A DNA stretch of 64,000 nucleotides from positions 5,828,001-5,892,000 of the forward strand of contig NZ_CP014504.1 of the NCBI RefSeq assembly GCF_001590605.1, written 5' to 3'. The notes under the pieces were generated by a model. It was not told the DNA's origin and did not search any database. It was given only the letters and a program-made list of their open reading frames with translations. The position numbers and the translations under genes were made by a program. Shown here piece by piece: positions 35,238 through 43,803 of this stretch. Origin of the DNA: Pedobacter cryoconitis (lineage in GTDB: Bacteria; Bacteroidota; Bacteroidia; Sphingobacteriales; Sphingobacteriaceae). Within the stretch, counting starts at the first letter, position 1, and each line of letters starts with the position of its first letter.

Positions 35238-36329
35238 TTAGTTAGTGTAAGTTTGTTGTGTAATGAATTTTAAGACGAGTTTACCCATATCCTGAGTACC
35301 TAATACTTTGTACGGGCTTGTGGAGTCGTCTGCGATGTCACTGGTTCTGTAGCCATCTTTTAATACCCTGTCAATAGTCGAAATGATCAGTTGAGCTTCT
35401 TCTTTTAAGCCAAAGCTGATTTCCAGCATCAGGGCAACAGATAGGATAGAAGCTAATGGGTTGGCCAGGTCTTTACCTGTGATATCATGTGCAGAGCCGT
35501 GGATAGGTTCAAAGAAGCCAGTTCCATCTCCAATTGAAGCAGAAGCAAGCATACCCATTGAGCCTGCAATTTGTGAAGCTTCGTCAGTTAAAATATCACC
35601 AAACAGGTTTGCTGTTAAGACCACATCAAATTGTTTAGGATCTTTAATTAATTGCATCGCTGCGTTATCAACAAATAAATGCTGTGTTTCTACTTCAGGA
35701 TATTGTTTGGCTATTTCCTGAACGGTTTCTCTCCATAATCTTGAGCTTTCCAGTACGTTTGCTTTGTCTACAGAACATAGTTTTCTGCCACGTTGCATAG
35801 CTGCTTCGTAAGCTTTGTGTGCAATTCGTTCTATCTCATATTTGTGATAAATCATCAAATCTGATGCAGTATTTTTGTCTTCTGATCTTGTTTTTTCACC
35901 GAAGTAAACATCACCTGTCAGTTCTCTGAAAAACAGGATGTCGGTACCGCGCAGAATATGTGCTTTAATACTTGATGCGTTTAATAATTCATCAAATAAT
36001 AAGATAGGACGCAGGTTTGCATAAAGACCAAGCTCTTTACGGATTTTAAGCAGTCCTTGTTCCGGACGCACTTTTAAAGAAGGGTCATTGTCATATTTAG
36101 CATGACCTACTGCTCCAAAGAGGATCGCATCACTCTTTCTGGCTTTTTCTAAGGTTTCATCTGGTAATGGATTACCAGTTGCTTCTATAGCTGCATGTCC
36201 CATTAAAGCCTCATCAAAATTAAACTCATGATTAAAGCTGATTGCAATTTGTTCTAATACGGCTTTCCCCCATTGGGTTACTTCTGGTCCAATGCCATCC
36301 CCTGGTATAACTAATATGTTTTTCTTCAT
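35238..36329 (-). CDS. leuB: 3-isopropylmalate dehydrogenase
   Basis: 363 residues from ATG at 36329 (MKKNILVIPGDGIGPEV). Longer translations starting upstream begin with a non-homologous Lys/Arg stretch and are rejected. NAD-dependent oxidation and decarboxylation in leucine synthesis. The substrate Arg residues (LKVRPEQGLLKIRKELGLYANLRP), the Tyr-Lys catalytic region, and the NAD-binding GSAHDITGKDLANP are visible. Its ATG overlaps the stop of the upstream ATPase gene (ATGA). Confidence 0.95.
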   Translation of the reverse strand: MKKNILVIPGDGIGPEVTQWGKAVLEQIAISFNHEFNFDEALMGHAAIEATGNPLPDETLEKARKSDAILFGAVGHAKYDNDPSLKVRPEQGLLKIRKELGLYANLRPILLFDELLNASSIKAHILRGTDILFFRELTGDVYFGEKTRSEDKNTASDLMIYHKYEIERIAHKAYEAAMQRGRKLCSVDKANVLESSRLWRETVQEIAKQYPEVETQHLFVDNAAMQLIKDPKQFDVVLTANLFGDILTDEASQIAGSMGMLASASIGDGTGFFEPIHGSAHDITGKDLANPLASILSVALMLEISFGLKEEAQLIISTIDRVLKDGYRTSDIADDSTSPYKVLGTQDMGKLVLKFITQQTYTN

Positions 36330-37795
36330 TTTAATACGGGTTCTAATATTTTTCCGGCGGATTTTACTTCGCCGTTTTCCAATAAAATTCTTTTTTCTAT
36401 ACAAGCTGGCAGCTGAGTTTCAAAGTGGCCAACATAAATTAATGTGGTTCCATTTTTACACAATTCATCTACGAGCTTGTTAAAATATTGTGTTTGTTGC
36501 TGGTCTAGGCCCTGACATGGTTCATCGAGAATGAGCAGTTCGGGGTTCTTGATAATAGTACGGGCTAAAAATGCCAGTCTTTGTTTTCCTAAAGGAAGTT
36601 GGTTGAGCAGGGTGTCCTGATATTCGGTAAGTCCGAAATAATCAATTAATTCTGCTGCCTGTGTTTTTTTTGTATAATCAGCCTCACGGAATAAGCCTGA
36701 ACTATCAAAGAATCCCGAAATGATACTATGTTTGACAGTTGCCAGCGGATCAAAGTACCAGTGAAGTTCTGGTGAGATCAAACCAATACGTTTTTTAATA
36801 TCCCAGATACTTTCACCACTGCCTCTTTGATGACCAAACAGGTAAAGATTGTTCGCATAAGCCTGAGGGTGATCACCCGTTATTAAACTTAACAGCGTCG
36901 ATTTACCAGATCCGTTAGGGCCTTGCAGCAACCATTTTTCTCCTGCTTTAACTTCCCAGTTGATGTTTTTTAAAACTTGCTTTTCTCCATAGCTGACATT
37001 TACATCAATCATTCTGATCACACTGTCTGCAGATGAAACCGGAGCTTCTTTTAAAAAATCAGGAATCGGTTTGCTTTCTTGTTCATCAAATTCCAAAGTA
37101 TGTTCATTGGCTGAGATTTCAATCAGCTGGCCTCCGCTGATTTCACCAAAGCGGTGGACACATGGAGGGAATAATTTATCATTACTGATTAAAATCAAAG
37201 TTGTACCAGCTGCAGTAATCTCTTCAAACAGCAGGTTTAAATGATGACGGGAAAGTTTATCTAATCCGTTATAAGGCTGATCTATGATTAATAGCTGAGG
37301 TTTAAGCCATAAAGCGCTAACCAATTGCAATTTTTTATGTTCACCACTTGACAATTGAATCAATGTAGAGTCTATCAAGTCTGAAAAACCTAAAGCGGCT
37401 AAAAGTTGCTCTGCTTCGCTGAATTGAAGCTGATGTTTTTTGCCATAGCTTTCCAGTTCTGCGCGCACAGTTGCAGTAGTTTCGGTTGCCTGTTTATTGT
37501 AGCGCTGCTGATAATAAAAGTTAGATTGGCCTTCCAGGTCTTTAAATTGATACCAGTTCGCTACATAATGAACCGTTGGGGCCAGGTTACGCTCTGTGTC
37601 GAAGTTAATTTCAATATCACCTTGAAATTTGACCAGACCAGCAATTGCTTTTGCCAGTGATGTTTTTCCACTGCCGCTAATCCCACGTAACAACCAGTTT
37701 TCATGGCGTTTTATTGTCCAGTTCAGTTCCTGAAGTACCGGTTTGTGGTGATACTTCAAGTTCAGATTGGTGATATGTACAATGGGTTGCGTCAT
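36326..37795 (-). CDS. Tandem ABC ATPase without membrane domain (ModF/PhrA-like)
   Basis: 489 residues with two ABC ATPase domains (about 5-225 and 255-489). Walker A motifs GISGSGKTSLA and GPNGSGKSTLL, signatures LSSGEHKKLQLVSAL and LPLGKQRLAFLART (second degenerate, LPLGK in place of LSGGQ), and Walker B LLIIDQPYNGLD and LLILDEPCQGLD. No transmembrane segment. It resembles the ModF/photorepair PhrA-like soluble twin-ATPases. It sits between leuD and leuB, overlapping leuD by one base and leuB by four, so it is translated as part of the leucine operon. Its role there is unknown. Confidence 0.85.
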   Translation of the reverse strand: MTQPIVHITNLNLKYHHKPVLQELNWTIKRHENWLLRGISGSGKTSLAKAIAGLVKFQGDIEINFDTERNLAPTVHYVANWYQFKDLEGQSNFYYQQRYNKQATETTATVRAELESYGKKHQLQFSEAEQLLAALGFSDLIDSTLIQLSSGEHKKLQLVSALWLKPQLLIIDQPYNGLDKLSRHHLNLLFEEITAAGTTLILISNDKLFPPCVHRFGEISGGQLIEISANEHTLEFDEQESKPIPDFLKEAPVSSADSVIRMIDVNVSYGEKQVLKNINWEVKAGEKWLLQGPNGSGKSTLLSLITGDHPQAYANNLYLFGHQRGSGESIWDIKKRIGLISPELHWYFDPLATVKHSIISGFFDSSGLFREADYTKKTQAAELIDYFGLTEYQDTLLNQLPLGKQRLAFLARTIIKNPELLILDEPCQGLDQQQTQYFNKLVDELCKNGTTLIYVGHFETQLPACIEKRILLENGEVKSAGKILEPVLK

Positions 37796-38379
37796 TATTT
37801 TGCTTGTTCGAATGCTGCGATCAAATGTTTTTGGTTTAAGATAAAGTCGATGTCATCGTAGCCGTTAATCAGGCATGATTTTTTATAGGCATTGATTTCA
37901 AAATCGACTTGTTCACCGCTATCTACAATAGTTACGGTTTGTTTTTCCAGATCGACATCCAATTGTGCTTTGTGATTTTTACCCACCGCAGTGTAAATTG
38001 CAGATAAGAAGTCTTCACTGACCTGGATAGGTAACAAACCATTGTTTAAAGCATTTCCTTTGAAGATATCAGCAAAGAAACTGCTGATCACTACATCAAA
38101 ACCTGCATCCTGGATAGCCCATGCTGCGTGTTCACGGCTGCTGCCACAACCAAAGTTCTTTCCTGCGACTAAAATCTGACCACCATAAGCAGGGTCATTC
38201 AGTACAAAATCAGCTTTTAATGTATTGTCCCCATTGTAGCGCCAGTCGCGGAACAGGTTCTCACCGAAACCTTCACGGGTTGTCGCTTTCAGGAACCTGG
38301 CCGGAATGATCTGGTCAGTATCAATATTTTCTATGTTTAAAGGCACAATTGCCGATGTTAGTTTCTCGAATTTTCTCAT
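37795..38379 (-). CDS. leuD: 3-isopropylmalate dehydratase small subunit
   Basis: 194 residues. Swivel domain of isopropylmalate isomerase, partner of LeuC. NIDTDQIIPARFLK (about 17-31), GKNFGCGSSREHA and the final helical part are typical. It follows leuC by 9 bp and shares one base with the next ATPase gene. Confidence 0.96.
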   Translation of the reverse strand: MRKFEKLTSAIVPLNIENIDTDQIIPARFLKATTREGFGENLFRDWRYNGDNTLKADFVLNDPAYGGQILVAGKNFGCGSSREHAAWAIQDAGFDVVISSFFADIFKGNALNNGLLPIQVSEDFLSAIYTAVGKNHKAQLDVDLEKQTVTIVDSGEQVDFEINAYKKSCLINGYDDIDFILNQKHLIAAFEQAK

Positions 38380-38388
38380 TGTGTTTTT

Positions 38389-39795
38389 CTAAGCCTTGGT
38401 CAACATTTCTCTTATATCTGTAATTTTTCCTGTAACTGCTGCTGCTGCTGCGGTTAATGGACTTACCAGTAAAGTTCTTGCATCAGGGCCCTGACGGCCT
38501 TCAAAGTTTCTGTTTGAAGTAGAAACACAGTATTTTCCAGCAGGTATTTTATCTTCATTCATCCCTAAACAGGCACTACAGCCTGGTTCGCGAAGTTGAA
38601 AGCCTGCTTGTTCAAATATCTGGTCAAGACCTTCATTTTTGGCTTGTTGTTCGACTTGTTTTGAGCCTGGAACAATCCATACCGTTACATTTTCTGCTTT
38701 TTGTTTTCCTTTTACAAATTCTGCAACTTCACGCAAATCTTCGATGCGGGAATTGGTACAGCTTCCAATAAATACATAGTCAACAGGTTTTCCGATTAAA
38801 GAAGAATCATCATCAAATCCCATATAATCCAATGCCTTTTGATAAGATAATTGTTCTTTATCTGGTTGAGAGCTTGTAGATGGAATGTTTTCCCGAATGC
38901 CCATACCCATACCCGGATTTGTTCCGTAAGTAATCATTGGGGCAATGTCTTCAGCTTTGAACGTTAATACGCTATCGAATTTAGCATCTGCATCACTGTA
39001 CAAAGTTTTCCAGTAGGCAAGTGATTTATCCCATTCTGCACTTGCCGGGGCAAATTCTCTGCCTTTGATATAATCAAAAGTAATTTGATCGGGTGCAATT
39101 AATCCACCTCTGGCACCCATTTCTATACTCATATTGCAGATCGTCATCCGGGCTTCCATACTTAAAGCCTCAATTGCCGAACCTGCATATTCTATAAAAT
39201 AACCAGTACCACCCGCGGCTGATATTTTAGAGATAATGTATAAAATAATGTCTTTAGCAGACACGCCTTTTCCTAAAGTACCGTTAACCTCAATTTTCAT
39301 GGTCTTCGGCTTTTGCTGCAATAAACATTGTGTCGCAAAAACCTGTTCTACTTGTGAGGTACCTATACCGAATGCAATTGCACCAAAAGCGCCGTGTGTA
39401 GAAGTATGGCTATCCCCACAAACCATTGTTTTTCCTGGAAGCGTAATTCCCAGTTCAGGGCCAATTACGTGAACGATTCCCTGAAATGGATGTCCCAGGC
39501 CATACAATTCGATACCGAATTCTGCACAGTTTTTGGTCAGCATATCAACCTGATAACGAGATAGTTCTTCTTTGATCGGCAGCAACTGATCGATAGTGGG
39601 TACATTATGGTCGGCAGTAGCCACAGTTTGCTGCGGACGGAAAACGGGTAAGCCTCTTTTACGCAAGCCATCAAAAGCTTGCGGCGAGGTTACTTCATGG
39701 ATTAAGTGCGTATCAATATATAGAATATCAGGAAATCCTGTTTCGCTTTTTACAACGTGTGCATCCCATATTTTTTCTACTAATGTTTTTGACAT
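38389..39795 (-). CDS. leuC: 3-isopropylmalate dehydratase large subunit
   Basis: 468 residues. Aconitase-type [4Fe-4S] enzyme subunit converting 2- to 3-isopropylmalate. Cluster cysteines appear in FIGSCTNSRIEDL and PGCSACLGMNEDK; VCGDSHTSTHGAFGAIAFGIGTS is the aconitase signature. It starts 56 bp after ilvC, with a hairpin in the gap. Confidence 0.96.
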   Translation of the reverse strand: MSKTLVEKIWDAHVVKSETGFPDILYIDTHLIHEVTSPQAFDGLRKRGLPVFRPQQTVATADHNVPTIDQLLPIKEELSRYQVDMLTKNCAEFGIELYGLGHPFQGIVHVIGPELGITLPGKTMVCGDSHTSTHGAFGAIAFGIGTSQVEQVFATQCLLQQKPKTMKIEVNGTLGKGVSAKDIILYIISKISAAGGTGYFIEYAGSAIEALSMEARMTICNMSIEMGARGGLIAPDQITFDYIKGREFAPASAEWDKSLAYWKTLYSDADAKFDSVLTFKAEDIAPMITYGTNPGMGMGIRENIPSTSSQPDKEQLSYQKALDYMGFDDDSSLIGKPVDYVFIGSCTNSRIEDLREVAEFVKGKQKAENVTVWIVPGSKQVEQQAKNEGLDQIFEQAGFQLREPGCSACLGMNEDKIPAGKYCVSTSNRNFEGRQGPDARTLLVSPLTAAAAAVTGKITDIREMLTKA

Positions 39796-39811
39796 CTTCT
39801 GCTTGTTTTAT

Positions 39812-39842
39812 AAACCTCTCAGGCTATTCACCTGAGAGGTTT
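39812..39842 (-). promoter_or_regulatory. Strong hairpin in the ilvC-leuC gap
   Basis: A 12-bp stem AAACCTCTCAGG / CCTGAGAGGTTT (39812-39823, 39831-39842) with a 7-base loop. On the transcribed (minus) strand it is followed by ATAAAACAAG rather than a T-run, so it is not a standard terminator. It may be a pause, partial terminator or mRNA-stability element separating ilv from leu parts. Confidence 0.6.
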
Positions 39843-39851
39843 CTATTATTC

Positions 39852-41333
39852 TTATGCTGTTTTAATTGATTTCATTGCGGTCATTGCTTTTCTCAGTTCT
39901 GCACCGATAGTTTCAACCTGATGTGAACGGATAACTTCATTCACTGCAATCAGTGCTCTGTTATCTACTGAACCATCTTTGCCTTCGTTAAAGTTTTTAC
40001 CGATCAGCTCAGTATCTACATTTTTCATGAAATCTGCCAGCAAAGGTTTACAAGCATGGTCAAATAAATAGCAACCATACTCTGCGGTATCAGAGATTAC
40101 TCTGTTCATTTCAAATAATTTTTTACGCGCAATGGTATTGGCAATCAGTGGAGTTTCGTGTAAAGACTCATAGTAGGCAGATTCCGGCTTAATTCCTGCT
40201 TCTACCATAGTTTCAAAAGCTAACTCAACACCTGCTCTGATAAAAGCAACCATTAATAAAGCGTTGTCAAAGTATTCTTGTTCTCCGATTTTAACATCAC
40301 CTGCTGGTGTTTTTTCAAAAGCTGTTTCGCCAGTTGCTGCACGCCATGCCAATAAGTTTTTATCTCCTGCTGCCCAGTCTTCCATCATAGTACGGCTAAA
40401 TTCACCACTCATGATATCATCCTGATGCTTTTGGAACAATGGACGCATAATTGTTTTCAATTCTTCTGAGATTTCAAAAGCTTTGATTTTTGCCACGTTA
40501 CTTAATCTGTCCATCATGGCAGTGATCCCACCTTGTTTTAAGGCTTCAGTGATCACTTCAACACCGTATTGAACAAGTTTAGAAGCGTAACCTGCATCTA
40601 CTCCTTTTTCAACCATTTTATCGAAAGAAAGGATAGAGCCTGTTTGCAATAATCCGCAAAGGATCGTTTGCTCACCCATTAAATCTGATTTCACTTCGGC
40701 AACGAAAGATGATTTTAATACACCAGCTCTGTGTCCGCCTGTTCCAACGCAGTATGCTTTTGCTTGTACCAGACCTTTTCCTTCAGGATCATTTTCAGGG
40801 TGTACAGCGATCAGGGTTGGTACACCGAAACCTCTTACATATTCTGCCCTTACTTCACTTCCAGGGCATTTAGGAGCCACCATGATTACCGTAATATCTT
40901 TACGGATCTGCATGCCTTCTTCTACAATGTTAAAACCATGTGAGTATAATAAAGTAGCGCCTTTTTTCATTAATGGCATAATTGCAGTAACTACTGCAGT
41001 ATGTTGTTTATCCGGGGTCAGGTTGATGACAACATCAGCTTCAGGAATTAATTCTTCGTAAGTGCCTACAGTGAAATTGTTCTCTGTCGCATTTTTCCAG
41101 GAATCTCTTTTACCTTCAATAGCTTCTTTACGCAAGGTATAAGAAACATTTAAACCACTATCTCTTAAGTTTAAACCTTGGTTTAGTCCTTGTGCGCCAC
41201 AGCCTACAATAACTAGTTTTTTTCCTTTTAATGCGTTTACATCATCCAGGAATTCTGAACTGTCCATGAAATCGCAAACACCTAATTGGTTTAATTTTTC
41301 TCTAAGAGGAAGTGTGTTAAAATAATTTGACAT
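39852..41333 (-). CDS. ilvC: Ketol-acid reductoisomerase, class II
   Basis: 493 residues, the long form with two C-terminal knotted domains as in E. coli. Performs isomerisation and NADPH reduction of acetolactate and acetohydroxybutyrate. Rossmann motif GCGAQGLNQGLNLRDSG, NLTPDKQH, APKCPGSEVR, and the metal-binding Asp/Glu segment SDLMGEQTILCG are present. A 68-bp gap separates it from ilvN. Confidence 0.96.
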   Translation of the reverse strand: MSNYFNTLPLREKLNQLGVCDFMDSSEFLDDVNALKGKKLVIVGCGAQGLNQGLNLRDSGLNVSYTLRKEAIEGKRDSWKNATENNFTVGTYEELIPEADVVINLTPDKQHTAVVTAIMPLMKKGATLLYSHGFNIVEEGMQIRKDITVIMVAPKCPGSEVRAEYVRGFGVPTLIAVHPENDPEGKGLVQAKAYCVGTGGHRAGVLKSSFVAEVKSDLMGEQTILCGLLQTGSILSFDKMVEKGVDAGYASKLVQYGVEVITEALKQGGITAMMDRLSNVAKIKAFEISEELKTIMRPLFQKHQDDIMSGEFSRTMMEDWAAGDKNLLAWRAATGETAFEKTPAGDVKIGEQEYFDNALLMVAFIRAGVELAFETMVEAGIKPESAYYESLHETPLIANTIARKKLFEMNRVISDTAEYGCYLFDHACKPLLADFMKNVDTELIGKNFNEGKDGSVDNRALIAVNEVIRSHQVETIGAELRKAMTAMKSIKTA

Positions 41334-41401
41334 CGTTTATTGTTTTTGATTTTAAAGGTTCTTTTAATTGTTTATTGGTTAATTTTTAGGTCCACAATGG
41401 A

Positions 41402-42022
41402 TTACATTGTAAATACGTTTTTTTCTTTGTCAAGGAATTCGTTTTCTATCACCTCCTGACCTGGTTCACGACGTTCAAATTCTCTCAGCTTGCTATTGAA
41501 GCCTTCGCTGTCTTTGATAATTGCAACGCGTGCACTGCGGACAAACTCAATCAGTCCGTAAGGTTGCAATACTTCGATTAGTTTATCTGTTTCGGTACGG
41601 TGACCTGTAGTTTCAAATACCGTGTAATCTTTACGGATCACAACAGCTCTTGCGCCATTTTCACGAAGTAACCGTTCCACGACTACTTTCTCTACAATGG
41701 TATCTGTAGGTACTTTATACAAGGCTAATTCCTGCCAGATGATATCCTCATTTGTATTAAAGTATACTTTAAGGACTTCTACTTGTTTTTCAATCTGTCT
41801 GGCCAGTTTACTCACTACTTCTTCGGTTTCAGTAATTAAAATATTGAAACGGTGGATGTGTTCAATTTCAGAAGGGGAAACATTCAAACTTTCAATATTG
41901 ATCTTCCGTCTTGAAAATATAATCGCAATACGGTTAAGTATACCGATCTGATTTTCAGTATATACCGTAATGGTAAATTCTTGTTTAGCATTGGCTAACT
42001 CTATATCCTGAGAATTGCTCAT
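41402..42022 (-). CDS. ilvN: Acetolactate synthase small (regulatory) subunit
   Basis: 206 residues. ACT domain at the N-terminus (about 14-90; FTITVYTENQIGILNRIAIIFSRRKINIESL) and the ALS_ss_C-type domain after it. Confers valine sensitivity on the catalytic subunit in this family. The C-terminal 30 residues (REPGQEVIENEF onward) extend beyond short homologues. It follows ilvB by 9 bp. Confidence 0.93.
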   Translation of the reverse strand: MSNSQDIELANAKQEFTITVYTENQIGILNRIAIIFSRRKINIESLNVSPSEIEHIHRFNILITETEEVVSKLARQIEKQVEVLKVYFNTNEDIIWQELALYKVPTDTIVEKVVVERLLRENGARAVVIRKDYTVFETTGHRTETDKLIEVLQPYGLIEFVRSARVAIIKDSEGFNSKLREFERREPGQEVIENEFLDKEKNVFTM

Positions 42023-42031
42023 AATCGTTAA

Positions 42032-43771
42032 TTATTTAAGTCTGATTTCACTTACACTACAGCCCTGAGGGACCATAGGGAATACATTATGTTCTTTACT
42101 TACCATTACTTCTAAAAGGAATGATCCCGGATGCTGCAGCATTTGTTCTAATGAACCAACCAGATCAGCACGTTCAGTAACTTTTTTGCCGGCGATATAA
42201 TACGATTCAGCAAGTTTGACGAAATCAGGACTGGTAATGTCTACGAATGAGTAACGTTTCTCATTAAATAATTGCTGCCATTGACGAACCATACCCAGGA
42301 ACTGGTTATTCAGGATCAGAATTTTAACATCTACACCGAATTGCATAATCGTGCCTAATTCCTGTAATGTCATTTGAAATCCTCCGTCACCAATTACTGC
42401 AACAACTGTACGGTTTGGTGCGCCAAACTTAGCGCCTATAGCTGCTGGTAAACCAAAGCCCATAGTGCCTAACCCACCACTGGTTACAGTAAGGCGGGTT
42501 GCATTCAGTTTCCCGTATCTGCAAGCGACCATCTGGTGCTGGCCTACATCACTTACAATGACTGCTTCACCTTTGGTCAGGATATTCAATTGATGAATAA
42601 CTTCGCCCATGGTCAGCTCTCCGCTTTGTGGGTTTAATTCTGGTTCAATCAGTTCTTCTTTCTCAATTTTCTCGTAGGCCTTGAATTCTGCTAACCAGCC
42701 TGCATGTGTTTTTTCAGTAATCAGCTTTGTTAATAAAGGAAGAGTCTCCTTACAGTCTCCCCAAACGGGTACATCTGCTTTTACGTTTTTATCAATTTCA
42801 GCAGGATCTATATCTAAATGGACAACTTTTGCCTGTTTTGCATATTTATCCAGACGGCCGGTTACACGGTCGTCAAAACGCATTCCGATAGCAATCAGGA
42901 CGTCGCATGAATTGGTTTGTACATTAGGGCCGTAGTTACCGTGCATACCCAGCATTCCTACATTCAATGGATGGTCTGTCGGAATTGCACCTGCACCCAG
43001 AATAGTCCAGGCAGCAGGGATACCACTTTTTTCTACAAAAGCTTTGAATTCTTCTTCTGCATTACCTAATGATACGCCTTGTCCAAAAAGGATAAATGGT
43101 TTTTTTGCATTATTGATTAAAGCAGCTGCCTGCTCAATATATTCATTTCTGATGATTGGTTTTGGGCGATAGCTCCGGATATGATTACAAGGAACATAGC
43201 CTTCGTAATCAAATAATTGCATCTGCGCATTTTTGGTGATATCAATTAATACCGGTCCTGGCCTTCCGCTTCTGGCAATGTAAAATGCTTTGGCTAGTGC
43301 AGCAGGAATTTCACTGGCATCTGTTACCTGGTAATTCCATTTAGTAACGGGCGTAGTAATATTAATTACATCAGTTTCCTGAAATGCGTCAGTTCCTAAA
43401 AGATGTGCAAATACTTGTCCTGTAATACAAACTAAAGGAGTACTGTCTATTTGTGCATCGGCTAGTCCGGTAACCAGGTTGGTTGCACCAGGACCGCTGG
43501 TGGCGAAGACTACGCCGACTTTACCCGAAGTACGGGCAAAACCCTGAGCGGCGTGTGTAGCGCCTTGCTCATGTCTTACTAATATATGGTTTAACTTTTC
43601 TTTGTAGTCATAAATAGCATCATAGATAGGCATGATTGCTCCGCCTGGATAACCGAAAATAGTTTCAGTTCCTTCGGCAATTAATCCTTCTAGCAAGGCT
43701 ACCGAGCCTGTTACCTGCGTGGTCTTTTTAGGTTCTGCCAGCTTGGTCGTTACCTCTTGTGTAGTGTCCAT
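42032..43771 (-). CDS. ilvB: Acetolactate synthase large (catalytic) subunit
   Basis: 579 residues. ThDP-, FAD- and Mg-dependent enzyme making acetolactate or acetohydroxybutyrate. The catalytic Glu lies in LVRHEQGATHAAQGFAR (about 68); the ThDP motif GDGGFQMTLQELGTIMQFGVDVKILILNN starts near 460 (GDG...NN). FAD region GMLGMHGNYGPN is seen. Precedes ilvN, follows ilvD by 32 bp. Confidence 0.96.
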   Translation of the reverse strand: MDTTQEVTTKLAEPKKTTQVTGSVALLEGLIAEGTETIFGYPGGAIMPIYDAIYDYKEKLNHILVRHEQGATHAAQGFARTSGKVGVVFATSGPGATNLVTGLADAQIDSTPLVCITGQVFAHLLGTDAFQETDVINITTPVTKWNYQVTDASEIPAALAKAFYIARSGRPGPVLIDITKNAQMQLFDYEGYVPCNHIRSYRPKPIIRNEYIEQAAALINNAKKPFILFGQGVSLGNAEEEFKAFVEKSGIPAAWTILGAGAIPTDHPLNVGMLGMHGNYGPNVQTNSCDVLIAIGMRFDDRVTGRLDKYAKQAKVVHLDIDPAEIDKNVKADVPVWGDCKETLPLLTKLITEKTHAGWLAEFKAYEKIEKEELIEPELNPQSGELTMGEVIHQLNILTKGEAVIVSDVGQHQMVACRYGKLNATRLTVTSGGLGTMGFGLPAAIGAKFGAPNRTVVAVIGDGGFQMTLQELGTIMQFGVDVKILILNNQFLGMVRQWQQLFNEKRYSFVDITSPDFVKLAESYYIAGKKVTERADLVGSLEQMLQHPGSFLLEVMVSKEHNVFPMVPQGCSVSEIRLK

Positions 43772-43803
43772 TTTGTTCGCGTTTAAATTGGGGCTTAGGT
43801 TAA

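Noticed and set aside
36330..36404. Extended N-terminus of leuB (25 residues, Lys/Arg-rich)
   Set aside because: It runs back into the upstream ATPase coding sequence and is not homologous to LeuB; the ATG at 36329 with the ATGA overlap is preferred.
39812..39842. Intrinsic terminator within the ilv/leu operon
   Set aside because: The hairpin is strong, but no T-run follows on the minus strand, so it is listed as a regulatory hairpin only.
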